Of a stretch of DNA of 64,000 nt, positions 55,304 through 63,601 are shown piece after piece. A program made the position numbers and the translations under genes. The stretch is from Vibrio lentus (GTDB lineage Bacteria; Pseudomonadota; Gammaproteobacteria; Enterobacterales; Vibrionaceae). The notes under the pieces are model-generated. The model did no database searches. It worked only from the letters and a program-made list of their open reading frames with translations, and was not told where the DNA came from. How positions within the stretch are numbered: the stretch's first letter is position 1; each line of letters starts with the position of its first letter. The stretch covers positions 2,914,001-2,978,000 of the forward strand of contig NZ_JAUFQE010000002.1 in assembly GCF_030409755.1 (NCBI RefSeq). Reading direction: 5' to 3'.

Positions 55304-55801
55304 ATGTCACACGTTACCTTCAAAGGCGCTGCTGTACCGCTAACAGGCACATTCCCACAAACAGGTGAAAAGTCACCAAGCTTTGCACTGACTGCAGGCG
55401 ATCTTTCTGAACTGACTCTTGCTTCTCTTGAAGGCAAGAAAGTAGTTCTAAACATCTTCCCAAGCATCGACACAGCAACTTGTGCGACGAGCGTACGCAC
55501 GTTCAACGCAAAAGCGGCAGAGCTTGAGAACACGGTTGTTGTTTGTATTTCTGCTGACCTACCATTTGCTGCGGGTCGCTTCTGCGAACTAGAAGGCATT
55601 GAAGGCGTTCAACACGCCTCAACTTTCCGTTCTCCTGCATTCGCATCAGACTACGGCGTAGCGATCGCTGAAGGCCCACTATCAGGCCTAACAACACGTG
55701 CCGTTGTCGTTGTTGATGAAAAAGGTGTGGTAACACACAGCGAGTTGGTTGCAGAGATCACTGAAGAACCAAACTACGAAGCGGCACTTGCAGCACTGTA
55801 A
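55304..55801 (+). CDS. tpx: Thiol peroxidase Tpx
   Basis: 165 residues, atypical 2-Cys peroxiredoxin. Peroxidatic Cys60 lies in [13 protein letters not shown] and resolving Cys94 in GRFCELEG. The N-terminus [18 protein letters not shown] is typical. It reduces alkyl peroxides using thioredoxin, in the cytoplasm or periplasm. Monocistronic, between the Csr RNA and a terminator convergent with uvrD. Confidence 0.94.
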   Translation: MSHVTFKGAAVPLTGTFPQTGEKSPSFALTAGDLSELTLASLEGKKVVLNIFPSIDTATCATSVRTFNAKAAELENTVVVCISADLPFAAGRFCELEGIEGVQHASTFRSPAFASDYGVAIAEGPLSGLTTRAVVVVDEKGVVTHSELVAEITEEPNYEAALAAL

Positions 55802-55865
55802 GTCTGACTTTGAGGCAGCAATGCCTTAAGCTCGTATTAACCTAATAGAGGTCAGTACAAAGCAA

Positions 55866-55896
55866 TAAAAAGAGCAGCCATTGGCTGCTCTTTTAG
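55866..55896. terminator. Bidirectional terminator between tpx and uvrD
   Basis: The stem AAGAGCAGCCA/TGGCTGCTCTT has a 2-nt tip and A and T tracts on both sides, between convergent genes. Confidence 0.88.
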
Positions 55897-55936
55897 TTTT
55901 TAATAATGAACGATTTTTAGATGCCGAAGTAGCAGA

Positions 55937-58111
55937 TTAAAGCTGCTCTAATCGAGCGTAAGCCGTTACTAACCACTTAATCCCTTCACCATTGAACGCA
56001 ACTTGAACTCGGCTTTGTGGGCCGCTTCCTTCGAAGTTGATGATGGTACCTTCACCAAACTTAGGGTGTTTAACGCGAGAGCCCAAACTAAAGCCTGTTT
56101 CGTTAAAGTTCTCTTTCACGGCGGTTTGGCTAAAGCGACCACTGCTTGCAGGGCGGCTCACTTGCGCTTTCATACGCACTTCATCCAGACATGTCTCTGG
56201 TAGCTCACGAATAAAACGAGATGGCTTGTGATACTTGTCTTGACCGTACAAGCGACGCATTTCAGCGTAAGTGATATAGAGCTTCTCCATCGCACGGGTC
56301 ATGCCGACGTAACACAGACGACGTTCTTCTTCTAAACGCCCCGCTTCTTCTGCCGACATCTGGCTTGGGAACATACCTTCTTCAACGCCAACCATGAATA
56401 CCATTGGGAACTCTAGGCCTTTGGCACTGTGCAAAGTCATGAGCTGAACCGCATCATCAAATTCATCAGCCTGACCCTCACCCGCTTCCAAAGCCGCATG
56501 AGTCAAGAATGCCGTTAGCATGCTCATTTCATCCGCTTCTTCTGGTTTTTCAAACTGACGCGTTGCCGTTACCAATTCTTCCAAGTTCTCAATACGAGCC
56601 TTCGACTTTTCGCCTTTCTCTTGCTCGTACATCGCAAACAAGCCCGACGATTTGATTACGTGGTCGGTTTGCTCATGAAGTCTCAGTTCTATGGTGTCAT
56701 CTTCAAGTGCATTGATAAGCTCAATAAAGCGGCTCAATGCACCCGCAGCACGGCCGGGTAGCACTTGCTCTTCTATCAAAGCAACACTGGCTTCCCACAT
56801 GGTTGCACCACGATCACGCGCTGCAAGACGAATCGTTTCTAAGGTTTTATCACCCAAACCACGCGTAGGCGTATTGACGACACGTTCAAACGCCGCATCA
56901 TTGCTGCGGTTACTCATTAAACGCAGGTAGCTCAAAGCATCTCTGATTTCCTGACGCTCGAAGAATCGCATGCCACCGTAGATTCGGTAAGGCAGACCAC
57001 CTTGGATAAGCGCTTCTTCAAGCACACGAGATTGGGCGTTATTACGATAAAGCATCGCGGTATCTTCTAACGCACCGCCTTTCTCTTGCCACTCTTTGAT
57101 TTTGCTGACCGTGAAACGCGCTTCATCTAACTCGTTATAAGCAGAGTAAACAGAGATTGGCTCGCCATCGTTGCCATCAGTCCACAGCTCTTTACCCATA
57201 CGCTCAGTATTGTTCGAGATAAGTTCGTTAGACGCCTGAAGAATGGTTTTGGTTGAACGGTAGTTTTGTTCGAGTCGAACCGTTGAAGCGCCTGGGAATT
57301 CATCCAAGAACTTCTGAATATTTTCAATTTTAGCACCACGCCAACCATAGATAGATTGGTCATCATCACCCACGATCATCACGCGACAATCCGGGCCTGC
57401 CATCATACGTAACCAAGCGTATTGGATGTTGTTGGTATCTTGAAATTCGTCGACAAGAATATGTTTAAAGCGAGCTTGGTAGTGCTCGCGGATGTGTTTT
57501 TTATCGCGCAATAGTTCATGCGATCGCAACAAGATTTCAGCAAAATCGACCAAGCCAGCACGATCACATGCCTCTTGGTAAGCAGAGTAAATCTTTAACC
57601 ACGTTTGAGTTATTGGATCATGGTAGGCGTCAATGTGACTTGGGCGTAGCCCTTCGTCTTTCTTGCCATTGATCCACCAAGAAGCTTGCTTGGCAGGCCA
57701 CTGCTTTTCATCAAGGTTTTGCGCCTTGATTAAGCGACGCAGCAAACGAATCTGATCATCTGAATCAATGATCTGGAAGTCTTCTGGCAGTTTTGCATCT
57801 AGGTAGTGAGCACGAAGGATGCGGTGACAGATACCGTGGAAGGTGCCGTTCCACATGCCCGACGAGCTACCCATCATCAACTCTTCAATACGACCACGCA
57901 TCTCTGCTGCCGCTTTGTTAGTGAAGGTAACCGACATGATAGAGAACGGTGATGCTTGCTCTACGCTTTGTAACCAAGCGATACGATGCACCAACACTCG
58001 CGTTTTACCACTGCCAGCACCTGCCAGAATAAGTAGGTTTTCTAAAGGTGCTGCGACCGCCTCACGTTGTTTGTCGTTTAGGCCATCGAGTAAAAGCGAA
58101 GGATCTATCAT
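55937..58111 (-). CDS. uvrD: DNA helicase II UvrD
   Basis: 724 residues, SF1 helicase. Motif I is AGAGSGKTRVLVHRIAWL, motif Ia SVTFTNKAAAEM, motif II ILVDEFQDTN, motif III VGDDDQSIYGWRGA, motif IV RLEQNYRSTKTIL, motif V LMTLHSAKGLEF and motif VI CYVGMTRAM. The C-terminal Tudor-like tail is KHPKFGEGTIINFEGSGPQSRVQVAF. It acts in nucleotide-excision and mismatch repair. Here it is separate from yigB, unlike E. coli, where xerC-yigB-uvrD are adjacent. Confidence 0.97.
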   Translation of the reverse strand: MIDPSLLLDGLNDKQREAVAAPLENLLILAGAGSGKTRVLVHRIAWLQSVEQASPFSIMSVTFTNKAAAEMRGRIEELMMGSSSGMWNGTFHGICHRILRAHYLDAKLPEDFQIIDSDDQIRLLRRLIKAQNLDEKQWPAKQASWWINGKKDEGLRPSHIDAYHDPITQTWLKIYSAYQEACDRAGLVDFAEILLRSHELLRDKKHIREHYQARFKHILVDEFQDTNNIQYAWLRMMAGPDCRVMIVGDDDQSIYGWRGAKIENIQKFLDEFPGASTVRLEQNYRSTKTILQASNELISNNTERMGKELWTDGNDGEPISVYSAYNELDEARFTVSKIKEWQEKGGALEDTAMLYRNNAQSRVLEEALIQGGLPYRIYGGMRFFERQEIRDALSYLRLMSNRSNDAAFERVVNTPTRGLGDKTLETIRLAARDRGATMWEASVALIEEQVLPGRAAGALSRFIELINALEDDTIELRLHEQTDHVIKSSGLFAMYEQEKGEKSKARIENLEELVTATRQFEKPEEADEMSMLTAFLTHAALEAGEGQADEFDDAVQLMTLHSAKGLEFPMVFMVGVEEGMFPSQMSAEEAGRLEEERRLCYVGMTRAMEKLYITYAEMRRLYGQDKYHKPSRFIRELPETCLDEVRMKAQVSRPASSGRFSQTAVKENFNETGFSLGSRVKHPKFGEGTIINFEGSGPQSRVQVAFNGEGIKWLVTAYARLEQL

Positions 58112-58318
58112 TGGATATGCTCACTACTGGGTATTTATACATAAAAGTTGATTATAACCTAAACACTAGGCTGCGTTTAGGATAATAAGAAGAAAAAACA
58201 TTCAAAAAATAACATCATATAATCAGTAACTTAAAAGGTAATACGTCATTAATATTGATATTTCTTATAATGTCGTGAAATTATTTCCTGGTTCTTCCTA
58301 TCCTTTTTAGTAAGCAAG

Positions 58319-58346
58319 TTAACAATCCATTAACCTGCGATATAAA
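58319..58346 (+). promoter_or_regulatory. Predicted promoter of the bufferin operon
   Basis: -35 TTAACA, 16-bp spacer, -10 TATAAA, leaving a leader of about 20 nt before the precursor gene. An ECF-sigma type promoter, known for some bufferin operons, was not recognised. Confidence 0.45.
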
Positions 58347-58374
58347 ATACTATTAAGTCCTAGAGGGAATGACT

Positions 58375-58635
58375 ATGAAAAATTCTAATCTTGCTGTTAC
58401 AGCTGCAATCACAAGTGTACTAGCGTTCGGCGGTGCAGTTCTTACATCAGCACCTGCTGAAGCAGCGGCAAAAGAAAAATGCTACGGTGTGGCAAAAGCT
58501 GGCCAAAATGATTGTGCAACCAAAACAAGTTCATGTGCAGGTACAGCAAAAGAAGACAACCAATCCGATGCATTCGTAGTCGTACCTAAAGGGCTGTGTG
58601 GCAAATTATCAGGTGGTAACACTCAATCATCATAA
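58375..58635 (+). CDS. bufA1: BufA1-type (DUF2282) bufferin precursor
   Basis: 86 residues. The N-terminal Sec-type signal sequence (1-30, ending APAEA) is unusual for a RiPP precursor but typical of bufferins. The mature part has four cysteines: C36 (EKCYG), C47 (NDCAT), C54 (SSCAG) and C75 (GLCGK). The following DUF692 enzyme is expected to convert cysteines to thiooxazole-type groups, and the product is exported to chelate copper or other metals. I chose the ATG at 58375 because GAGGGA is about 6 nt upstream; the ATG at 58369 abuts it. First gene of a four-gene operon. Confidence 0.85.
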   Translation: MKNSNLAVTAAITSVLAFGGAVLTSAPAEAAAKEKCYGVAKAGQNDCATKTSSCAGTAKEDNQSDAFVVVPKGLCGKLSGGNTQSS

Positions 58636-58699
58636 TTGAGCTGCTTAGCATGGTGAGCTGACATTCAGCTCACCTCCACTTCTTATTAGGAGAATCGTT

Positions 58700-59560
58700 G
58701 TGACTCAAACTCTTCACCCCAACACAGGGGTTGGCCTTAGAACACCGCACTTGGACTTCTTTAGCCAAAACCCAGCCTTAGTGAGTTGGTTAGAGGTGCA
58801 CAGCGAGAACTACTTTTTAACTCAATCACCGCAACGTCAACAACTCCGAGAAATTCGTAACGCCCACAACATCAGTTGCCACGGTGTGGGTTTGTCTCTC
58901 GGTTCTGTTGAGCGCATCAACCCAAATCACTTACTACAGCTGAAAGAACTCATTGATGACATCGAGCCGTTCTTGGTTTCTGACCATCTCAGCTGGAGTC
59001 AAACCGGCGGTCATTACTTCAATGACTTGCTACCGCTGCCTTACACAGAAGAAGCGTTAGAAATCTTCTGTCGTAATGTCATCGAGGTTCAAGACAGCCT
59101 GCAACGCCCTATGTTGATTGAGAACCCATCGAGCTACCTAGCCTTCAAGCATTCAACCATCCCAGAGTGGGAATTTTTGGCTGAGGTACAGAAGCGCACC
59201 GAGTGTCGCCTCTTACTCGATTTCAATAATATTTTTGTCTCATCTTTTAATCATGGTTTCAGTTGTGAAGAGTACTTAAGCGGAATTCCTGCAGACAAAG
59301 TGGAAGAGATTCACTTGGCAGGTTTTACCAAAAAGAAGCTTGAACAAGGTGAGATCTGGATAGACACCCACAGTAAACCTGTCTGTGACGAAGTGTGGAA
59401 ACTCTACACTGACTGGATAGCACAACATGGTTTGCGCCATACCTTAATTGAGTGGGATCTAGATATCCCAGAGCCACAAGTTTTATTGGCTGAAGCAACC
59501 AAAGCCAGCGACATTTTGTATCAACACGACAAATTCAACCAAAGGAGTCGCGCATCATGA
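58700..59560 (+). CDS. bufB: BufB: DUF692 multinuclear iron oxidative enzyme (MNIO)
   Basis: 286 residues of DUF692 (TIM-barrel, MbnB-like). Candidate metal-ligand blocks are VHSENYF, SCHGVGLSLGS, LVSDHLSWS, LIENPSSYL, LLLDFNNIFV, EIHLAGF, DTHSKPV and IEWDLDIPE. MNIO enzymes use two or three iron ions and O2 to modify cysteines of partner peptides. It starts at GTG after AGGAGAA, 64 bp behind the precursor gene. It overlaps bufC by 4 bp (ATGA). Confidence 0.9.
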   Translation: MTQTLHPNTGVGLRTPHLDFFSQNPALVSWLEVHSENYFLTQSPQRQQLREIRNAHNISCHGVGLSLGSVERINPNHLLQLKELIDDIEPFLVSDHLSWSQTGGHYFNDLLPLPYTEEALEIFCRNVIEVQDSLQRPMLIENPSSYLAFKHSTIPEWEFLAEVQKRTECRLLLDFNNIFVSSFNHGFSCEEYLSGIPADKVEEIHLAGFTKKKLEQGEIWIDTHSKPVCDEVWKLYTDWIAQHGLRHTLIEWDLDIPEPQVLLAEATKASDILYQHDKFNQRSRAS

Positions 59561-60324
59561 GCCACTCCCTAGCTAATGTTCAATCAGAGTTTGCGAACGC
59601 GTTACGCTATCAAAACAATGGTGAGCACTGCGACATAGTGAGCAACCATTTTACCGATGAACAGCGAATCCAGATTTACCGTAATAACTTTGTGATCAGC
59701 TTGAGCGAAGTACTGGCAGCTACCTACCCACTCACTGAAATGCTGGTTGGTGAAGAGTGCTTCCAACAGATGGCTCGTCAACATGTCTTAAGTTATCCAT
59801 CGACTTCTGGTGATGTCAGCGGTTATGGGGAACACTTTGAACAGACTATCCAAGCTTTTCCTGCCGTTATTGAGGCTGCACCTTATCTCGCTGAAGTGGC
59901 TTTGTATGAATGGCAAAAAGATAGCTTGGTGAGATGTGTTTCAGAATCACATGTCGACCAACGTCCCCTTTCTTGTTTAGCTGATGTGCCACAAGAGCAG
60001 CAAGGCGCTTTAGTCTTTCATCTCAAAGGTTCAATAACGCTAGTCAATTCTAGCTATACGATGATCGCGCTTGAGCAAGCTATCTATCAGCAACGACTCG
60101 ACGGGTTAGACATCAACCAACCTGAATTTGGGGTGTTAATCCGAGCTGAGAATTCACAGATTGAGAGTCATTTTTTGACAGAAGAATGCCACCAACTATT
60201 AACTGAATTGCAATCGGGTCAAACGCTCGCTGAGATTGACCCTTCATTACTACAACATCTGAATACTGTCATGGCGCTTAACGTCATCTCAGGTTTTTCA
60301 ATCGATGCCGAATTGGAGACATAA
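59557..60324 (+). CDS. bufC: BufC: DUF2063 partner protein
   Basis: 255 residues. The N-terminal DUF2063 domain (about 8-100) has RIQIYRNNFVISLSEVLAATYPLTEMLVGEECFQQMARQH and TSGDVSGYGEHF. DUF2063 has been labelled a putative DNA-binding domain, but next to DUF692 it acts as the partner that brings the precursor peptide to the enzyme (RiPP recognition-like role, as MbnC for MbnB). The start overlaps the bufB stop, and the gene ends 1 bp before bufD. Confidence 0.88.
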   Translation: MSHSLANVQSEFANALRYQNNGEHCDIVSNHFTDEQRIQIYRNNFVISLSEVLAATYPLTEMLVGEECFQQMARQHVLSYPSTSGDVSGYGEHFEQTIQAFPAVIEAAPYLAEVALYEWQKDSLVRCVSESHVDQRPLSCLADVPQEQQGALVFHLKGSITLVNSSYTMIALEQAIYQQRLDGLDINQPEFGVLIRAENSQIESHFLTEECHQLLTELQSGQTLAEIDPSLLQHLNTVMALNVISGFSIDAELET

Positions 60325-60325
60325 T

Positions 60326-60784
60326 ATGGATAACAACACAGTCACGAACATGATGGCTCAATACGACAATTTGATTGAGAAATCACAGGCACTTTTTGTT
60401 CCAGTGCTTCTGCTATTTTGTCGCCTTTGGGTGGCATGGGTATTCTTTAATTCTGGGCTGACTAAAATAGCAACTTGGGATAGCACTCTGTACTTGTTTG
60501 AATTGGAATACCAAGTCCCACTGTTACCTTGGGAGTTAGCGGCCTATATGGGTACTGCCGCTGAATTGATTCTGCCAGTATTCTTAGCACTTGGTTTATT
60601 AACACGACCTATGGCTGCAGCACTATTCGTTTTCAATATCATGGCCGTCGTGTCATACCCTGTATTGTGGGCGCAAGGCTTCTACGATCATCAGCTTTGG
60701 GGATTAATGATTCTTATCGTCGTTGTATGGGGCGCAGGACCATTTTCATTGGATAGAATCTTGAAGAAGCAATTCAGCAACTAG
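60326..60784 (+). CDS. bufD: BufD: DoxX-family membrane protein of the bufferin operon
   Basis: 152 residues with four membrane helices. DoxX signatures are CRLWVAWVFFNSGLTKIATWDS, ELILPVFLALGLLTRP and MAAALFVFNIMAVVSYP. GGAG lies 8 nt before the ATG; an upstream in-frame start lies within bufC. DoxX proteins recur as the fourth gene of DUF2282-DUF692-DUF2063 operons; a role in redox or export is a guess. Ends before a terminator. Confidence 0.87.
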   Translation: MDNNTVTNMMAQYDNLIEKSQALFVPVLLLFCRLWVAWVFFNSGLTKIATWDSTLYLFELEYQVPLLPWELAAYMGTAAELILPVFLALGLLTRPMAAALFVFNIMAVVSYPVLWAQGFYDHQLWGLMILIVVVWGAGPFSLDRILKKQFSN

Positions 60785-60808
60785 TCCTCATCGCAAATCC
60801 AAAAACGC

Positions 60809-60840
60809 AAAAAACCACTCAAATGAGTGGTTTCTTTTTA
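60809..60840. terminator. Terminator of the bufferin operon
   Basis: The stem AAACCACTC/GAGTGGTTT has a 4-nt AAAT-type loop, flanked by A and T tracts. It also serves the convergent small gene at 60853. Confidence 0.88.
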
Positions 60841-60852
60841 ACTGGTGAAAAA

Positions 60853-61134
60853 CTACTTGCTCAGAAAAGCTTGTAATTCCTCAGCTGAAATACCTTGCTC
60901 TGCCAGCTCTTTTGCTAGTAGCTGAACTTGTTCACCTTTACGAGATTCAACTACGCGTTGAAATTGGTAAATGATATCTCGCAAAGTGTCGATTGGAACT
61001 TGTTTTGCCGCACTGCGAATACGCTCTTCACTTTGGTTTCCTAGCTCTTTAAGCAATTTACCAAACATGACCTTTTCAGGTGCATCTTCCATTTGTTCTA
61101 AGATGCGCGCCATTTCGTAGGTTGTTAATGACAT
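60853..61134 (-). CDS. Small helical protein of unknown function
   Basis: 93 residues, all-helical and charged, no membrane segment. The C-terminal part (VVESRKGEQVQLLAKELA, then EQGISAEELQAFL) has a rhythm like the coiled coil and the DGIDPNELL turn of the H-NS oligomerisation region, but the AT-hook-like H-NS DNA-binding tail is absent. That resemblance is weak and by eye. It is convergent with the bufferin operon and shares its terminator, with no sign of functional linkage. Confidence 0.65.
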   Translation of the reverse strand: MSLTTYEMARILEQMEDAPEKVMFGKLLKELGNQSEERIRSAAKQVPIDTLRDIIYQFQRVVESRKGEQVQLLAKELAEQGISAEELQAFLSK

Positions 61135-61236
61135 TACAGTATTTTCCGTTGGGGACTAACGTTTCAATGAGTGACAAATATACCATGTTTTAACGTTTCG
61201 CAAACCGCCATTTGTATATTTTGTCACCCTTGAGAC

Positions 61237-62436
61237 TTATGCCTTAGCAAACGTCGTGTGCCACGACTTACCTGCTTTGCTCGCAAGCACTAACAATGCA
61301 GGAACAATAAGGAACATTTGCAGCGCAATCATCACTTGCGATGTTAAATCAAGGCGCTGCATGGTACCAACCAGTAACCCTGAACCACTCATTTGGAACA
61401 AACCAAGCAACGCAGCTGCGGTACCCGCACGGTCACCGAAAGGTTCAAGTGCCTTACCGGCTGCAGCACCAAGAATCCAAGCAAAACCAACTGAAGACAA
61501 GAAGATTGGCAGCATGAATGCGATCGCACTAGCATGGTCAGCAAGTACCAACATAATGACGCCAGCCAGACCCAATGTTGAGATACCTACAACTAACGCC
61601 TTATATGTACCAAAACGGTCCATGAACTTCGGAGCAGTGAATGCAGCCGTGATGTTGATAACCGCGTTAATACCAAACCAGAAGGTAAATTCGTTCATCG
61701 TCAAACCTAGATTTTCCATCAACACAACAGGTGCAGAGGTAACGTAAGCAAGGATGACTGCCATAGCCATCAAGCACAATGTCGCATGGAAGATGAATGA
61801 TGGTGTTTTCAATACCGACCAGTAACGCTCAAGTTTGAACACCGCGACCTTTTCTGTCGCTGGATTAGACTCTTTCATTTGAAAAAACAAAATGGTGCCA
61901 ACCACGACAGCGAACACAGCCATGAAGCTGAAGTTCGAGCGCCAGCCAAACTGTTGAGTTAACCAAGCACCCAGAATCGGTGCTAATGCAGGAATAAAGC
62001 AAATGGCACCATTGAGGTAACTGATCATACGGCCGCTCTTCTCAGGGCCAAATAGATCGCGAACCGTCGCAAAGGCTGCTACAGAAGTCGCACAAGCTCC
62101 TAAGCCTTGTAGCAGCCGAGCTATTAGCATCATATCAATCGATTGAGCTGCCCACGCCAAGCAAGCACTCAATGCATAGATACTAACACCTCCCAATGCA
62201 ACGGTTCGACGTCCTAGCTTATCAGCCAAAGGGCCTGCAAATAATTGCCCGACACCCATGGCGAATAAAAACCAAGTAATCGTATCTTGTGCTAGTGCGT
62301 GTTCCACGTGAAACGCTGTTGAAATTTGTGGCAGAGCTGGAAGATAAATATCTATAGCCAGAGGGCTAAATAGAACCAGCATTGCCAATAAAGCAACCTG
62401 CAGTTTACTAGGGGTTGGAAGCGCGTTAGAAGGCAC
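61237..62436 (-). CDS. Bcr/CflA-family multidrug efflux transporter (MFS)
   Basis: 399 residues from a GTG preceded by GGAGAAT; earlier in-frame ATGs (62502, 62559) would add a leader and invade the LysR promoter region. It has twelve membrane helices. The DHA1 motifs are FSPLAIDIYLPALPQI in helix 1, GQLFAGPLADKLGRRTV between helices 2 and 3, and LGACATSVAAFATVRDLF. Substrates may include bicyclomycin-like drugs or dipeptides. It is divergent from a LysR regulator across about 100 bp, which probably controls it. Confidence 0.87.
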   Translation of the reverse strand: MPSNALPTPSKLQVALLAMLVLFSPLAIDIYLPALPQISTAFHVEHALAQDTITWFLFAMGVGQLFAGPLADKLGRRTVALGGVSIYALSACLAWAAQSIDMMLIARLLQGLGACATSVAAFATVRDLFGPEKSGRMISYLNGAICFIPALAPILGAWLTQQFGWRSNFSFMAVFAVVVGTILFFQMKESNPATEKVAVFKLERYWSVLKTPSFIFHATLCLMAMAVILAYVTSAPVVLMENLGLTMNEFTFWFGINAVINITAAFTAPKFMDRFGTYKALVVGISTLGLAGVIMLVLADHASAIAFMLPIFLSSVGFAWILGAAAGKALEPFGDRAGTAAALLGLFQMSGSGLLVGTMQRLDLTSQVMIALQMFLIVPALLVLASKAGKSWHTTFAKA

Positions 62437-62537
62437 AAGATTCTCCGAATGAGTTAATTTAGGTGCATAATAACCAACTAAAGATATGAACAAAAATGGC
62501 ATATACTCATTAGCATTATTCCAAATAGGAAACTCAC

Positions 62538-63479
62538 ATGAATATCGAGAAACTATCACGCCTCGACCTCAATCTATTGGTTTGCTTACAGGTGCTGATG
62601 GAAGAGCTGAGTGTCACTCGCACTGCGCATCGATTATGCTTGAGCCAGTCAGCGGTGAGTAAGTCGCTAGCCAAGCTTCGTGAGCAATTTAATGATCCCC
62701 TTTTTACGCGAAGTGCTCATGGCCTACGACCGACACCTAAGGCTGTATTTCTCAAGCCTCGATTAGAAACGCTGATCAATCAACTTGATGTACTTACCCA
62801 GCCAGAGACATTCATTCCCAACAACAGCGACCACAGTTTTCATATTGCTGCCGTTGAGAGTGTTTACCCACTGATTCTTCCTCACTTCTTACCGGCGATA
62901 TTTCGACAAGCACCTAAGGTCAATATCAACACACACGCGTGGACAGAACAAACCTTTAAGAAGCTGCAACTTGGTGAACTAGATATCGGACTCACTGGCA
63001 AAGACATCGACATCAACGATGCGCGTTTAACTATGCTGCCGCCAGACGACATTTGCGAACAAGAGATCTACCGCGACGCACAGATGTGTGTGCTAAGACG
63101 CAACCACCCTGCTCTGAGTGGTAAATGGGATTTAGAAACCTACCTTGCGCAGCGTCATGTACAAGTAAGGTGTGATGGTAACGACCGCTGGCTGCTCGAC
63201 TACAAACTGGCTGATCTTGGTTACCAACGTGATATCGCGATTTCTGTTCCAGACTTCAATAGCGCCGCAAGCCTGTGTACTTACACCGACTTTGTGTTTA
63301 CCGCACCAAGCCACTTTACTTACCTCGTCGCTAAGCAACTCGACTTAGTGGTTGTTCCTTTACCAATGGAATTCCCACCGATGGCATACACTCTGTTTTG
63401 GCACCGTGACAGAGAAAATGACCCAGCCTTAACTTGGTTGCGAGATATCATCAAAGAAAAAACTCTGCACCTTAGATAA
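62538..63479 (+). CDS. LysR-family transcriptional regulator
   Basis: 313 residues. The N-terminal HTH (LSVTRTAHRLCLSQSAVSKSL, about 27-47) is preceded by LSRLDLNLLVCLQVLMEE. The effector domain starts near residue 95. The NodD/LeuO-like opening LDLNLL and the long C-terminus suggest that subgroup. Divergent from the Bcr/CflA transporter; regulation of that gene is inferred from position. Confidence 0.9.
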   Translation: MNIEKLSRLDLNLLVCLQVLMEELSVTRTAHRLCLSQSAVSKSLAKLREQFNDPLFTRSAHGLRPTPKAVFLKPRLETLINQLDVLTQPETFIPNNSDHSFHIAAVESVYPLILPHFLPAIFRQAPKVNINTHAWTEQTFKKLQLGELDIGLTGKDIDINDARLTMLPPDDICEQEIYRDAQMCVLRRNHPALSGKWDLETYLAQRHVQVRCDGNDRWLLDYKLADLGYQRDIAISVPDFNSAASLCTYTDFVFTAPSHFTYLVAKQLDLVVVPLPMEFPPMAYTLFWHRDRENDPALTWLRDIIKEKTLHLR

Positions 63480-63601
63480 AAATGGCGTACAGCGTTTGCA
63501 GCAAACGAACAAAAGCGCTAGCTTATTGACCTAATAAGTCCCCTCGCATGTATATCGACTGTGAGTGTTAACAAGGACCCTAACAATAAGGATAAACACA
63601 G

